Assembly (NCBI GenBank): GCA_044358015.1
Contig: JBIKOO010000009.1
Coordinates: forward strand, 1 to 54,541
DNA: 54,541 nt
From: Casp-actino8 sp044358015
Lineage (GTDB): Bacteria; Actinomycetota; Acidimicrobiia; Acidimicrobiales; Ilumatobacteraceae
Reading direction: 5' to 3'
Below the pieces are notes generated by a model. It did no database searches. It was not told the origin of the DNA and saw nothing but the letters and a program-made list of their open reading frames with translations. Positions 53,000 to 54,541 of the stretch are shown in pieces; within the stretch, counting starts at the first letter, position 1, and the number at the start of each line of letters is the position of its first letter. Made by a program: the position numbers and the translations under genes.

Positions 53000-54237
53000 A
53001 CACATCGCGCGTTGACTGGGCTGCCGTCAAGGCCGACTTCCCCGTTCTTCAACGCACCATTGATAACCAACGCCTCGTCTATCTTGACTCGGCGAACACA
53101 TCACAAAAGCCCAACGCGGTCATTGATGCAATGGCTGATTTCATGCGTAACGGTTACGCACCCATCAATCGCAGTGCCTATCGCATGGCCGGCGAAGCAA
53201 CTGATTTATTTGAAGGCGCTCGCAACAAACTGCAGCGATTCATCAATGCCCGCAGCGTCAATGAAGTTGTTTTCACGAAGAACGCAACCGAGTCACTCAA
53301 CCTCATTGCACAGACATGGGGTCGCGCCAATCTGTCCAAAGGTGACGTCGTTGTACTCACCCACATGGAACATCACGCCAACATTGTTCCGTGGCACATG
53401 CTTGTGGCCGAACGCGGAATTGAGTTGCGTTGGATTCCATTAACTGCCGATGGTCAACTTGATTTGTCAAACCTGTCATCACTTCTTGATGGCGCAAAAG
53501 TTTTGTCGTTCACTGCAATGAGCAATGTTCTCGGAACAATCACTCCAGTGAAGCAACTCTGCGAAGCCGCACATGCTGCTGGCGCGATCGCAATCGTCGA
53601 TGCATGTCAGTACGTTCCACACAATGTCACCGATGTTCAAGCATGGGGTGCCGACTTCGTCACGTTCAGTGGTCACAAAATGGTTGGCCCTTCAGGTGTC
53701 GGTGTGTTGTGGGGACGCGAAGAACTACTTGAAGCCATGCCGCCATTTCTTGGTGGCGGCAACATGATTGCTGATGTGCGCCTTGATGGCTTCACTACTG
53801 CCGAGTTGCCATCAAAGTTTGAGGCTGGCACTCCGGCCATTGTTGAAGTCATTGGTCTTGGCGCCGCAGTTGATTACTTAACCAACATCGGCATGGCCAA
53901 TATTCGCCACCACGAAATGCAACTCACCGAATATGCGTTGAGCACTTTGACCGCGCGCTATGGCGACGACATCGTCATTCATGGCCCGCGCAATGTTGAA
54001 ATTCGCGGTGCGGTTTTGAGCTTTGCTTTCCGCGATATTCACCCACACGACATCAGCCAGATTCTCGACGAAAAGAACGTTTGCGTCCGTGCCGGTCACC
54101 ACTGCGCCAAACCACTCATGAAGCTGCTCGGGGCCAACGCCACCGCCCGAGCCAGTTTCTACATATATAACGACCGGACAGATGCTGACGCTTTGGCTGA
54201 TGCCCTTGATGGTGCAAGCGATATCTTTGGTGTGTAG
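52996..54237 (+). CDS. sufS: SufS-type cysteine desulfurase
   Basis: A 413-residue PLP enzyme. It has THMEHHANIVPW, the PLP aspartate in IVDACQYVPHN, the Schiff-base lysine in FVTFSGHKMVGPSGVG (Lys228) and the reactive cysteine in RAGHHCAKP (Cys370). This is the SufS/group II signature. It removes sulfur from cysteine and passes it to SufU. The start is GTG at 52996 inside the sufC stop (GTGA). The sufU gene begins 15 bases after the stop. Confidence 0.95.
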   Translation: MNTSRVDWAAVKADFPVLQRTIDNQRLVYLDSANTSQKPNAVIDAMADFMRNGYAPINRSAYRMAGEATDLFEGARNKLQRFINARSVNEVVFTKNATESLNLIAQTWGRANLSKGDVVVLTHMEHHANIVPWHMLVAERGIELRWIPLTADGQLDLSNLSSLLDGAKVLSFTAMSNVLGTITPVKQLCEAAHAAGAIAIVDACQYVPHNVTDVQAWGADFVTFSGHKMVGPSGVGVLWGREELLEAMPPFLGGGNMIADVRLDGFTTAELPSKFEAGTPAIVEVIGLGAAVDYLTNIGMANIRHHEMQLTEYALSTLTARYGDDIVIHGPRNVEIRGAVLSFAFRDIHPHDISQILDEKNVCVRAGHHCAKPLMKLLGANATARASFYIYNDRTDADALADALDGASDIFGV

Positions 54238-54252
54238 CCACGAGAGGAAACC

Positions 54253-54541
54253 ATGCCCGGCTTAGAAGATCTGTACCGCGAAATCATCCTTGACCACTAC
54301 CGCACACCGCGTAACCGTGGTGAGTTGGCACCCCCCGCCGTGATGGCTGAGGGACATAACCCACTGTGCGGCGATGAAATCACCATTTACGCTCAGGTCG
54401 AAGACGGCGTTTTAGTTGACGTCAAGGTTTCGGGTCAGGGCTGCAGCATTTCGCAAAGCTCGGCCTCAATGATGAGCCAGGCAGTGAAGGGCAAGTCACT
54501 CGCCGAAATTCAAGCTTTGGTGCACCGCTTCAAAGTCATGA
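54253..54541 (+). CDS. sufU: SufU iron-sulfur scaffold/sulfur-transfer protein (cut by window end)
   Basis: The first 96 residues are visible. LYREIILDHYRTPRNRGEL at the N-terminus, the zinc/sulfur ligands in NPLCGDEI (Cys39, Asp41) and GQGCSISQSSASMMSQAV (Cys64) are typical of SufU, and Actinomycetota use SufU rather than SufE. It takes sulfur from SufS. A good AGGA site precedes the ATG. The frame is open to the last base of the window. Confidence 0.93.
   Translation, partial: MPGLEDLYREIILDHYRTPRNRGELAPPAVMAEGHNPLCGDEITIYAQVEDGVLVDVKVSGQGCSISQSSASMMSQAVKGKSLAEIQALVHRFKVM

Noticed and set aside
1..54541. CRISPR arrays, tRNA/rRNA genes, transposons, prophage
   Set aside because: No repeat-spacer pattern, no tRNA cloverleaf and no transposase, integrase or phage-like protein was recognised.

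Overview
The window looks like a chromosomal segment from an actinomycetote. The best guess is a mid-GC, aquatic Acidimicrobiia-type lineage. Supporting signs are two giant AftD-like (DUF3367) arabinofuranosyltransferase-type proteins, two adjacent genes of mycothiol-linked enzyme families, a SufC-SufS-SufU iron-sulfur module with the SufU scaffold, a LytR-CpsA-Psr protein, and an LPxTG-anchored peptide (a Gram-positive type wall). The exact taxon is inference. No rRNA, tRNA, CRISPR array, transposase or phage gene was found.

About 1-25.7 kb and 28.4-46.3 kb form one very large surface-polysaccharide locus. The first part (1-10.8 kb) has a truncated coiled-coil protein, a methyltransferase, an acyltransferase-3/SGNH O-acyltransferase, glycosyltransferases (GTs) and a GT-C membrane enzyme. 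It also holds a Wzm/Wzt-type ABC exporter whose ATPase and permease lie on opposite strands around a bimodular GT. The second part (10.9-22.3 kb) is a mosaic of short, often overlapping convergent genes. It contains a free-standing coiled-coil ORF coupled to a tandem-GT2 protein, a DUF2304/GT2 pair, a GT-C protein, and a DegT aminotransferase next to a QdtA/FdtA-type ketoisomerase (3-amino-3,6-dideoxyhexose synthesis). It also has a GT8, two methyltransferases and a flippase. The block 22.5-25.7 kb supplies nucleotide sugars: UDP-glucose dehydrogenase, UDP-xylose synthase and UDP-galactose 4-epimerase, tightly spaced in one operon.

A housekeeping island (25.7-28.3 kb) carries an alpha/beta hydrolase whose nucleophile position is Asn, a small conserved protein, a DsbA-like protein and a mycothiol-dependent isomerase-fold protein. 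The polysaccharide locus then resumes (28.4-46.3 kb). Two AftD-like paralogues point in opposite directions, and between or beside them lie a pyruvyltransferase, GTs, a broken GT gene, a tiny LPxTG protein, a second flippase, a methyltransferase and a sulfotransferase with a coiled-coil tail. The broken gene has a 16-bp unit present three times plus an in-frame TGA.

The last part (46.4-54.5 kb) is more ordinary. It has a membrane-anchored hypothetical protein, an acyl-CoA dehydrogenase with a strong terminator, a VapBC toxin-antitoxin pair, an LCP wall-polymer ligase, a metallo-beta-lactamase-fold hydrolase, a fatty-acid-desaturase-like protein and sufC-sufS-sufU (the last cut by the window end). 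The likely whole-locus story is this. Sugars are made and modified (22.5-25.7 kb, 16-17.5 kb) and assembled by a dozen GTs. They are exported by the ABC system or the flippases, decorated outside by GT-C, AftD-like, acyl-, pyruvyl- and sulfo-transferases, and perhaps attached to the wall by the LCP protein.
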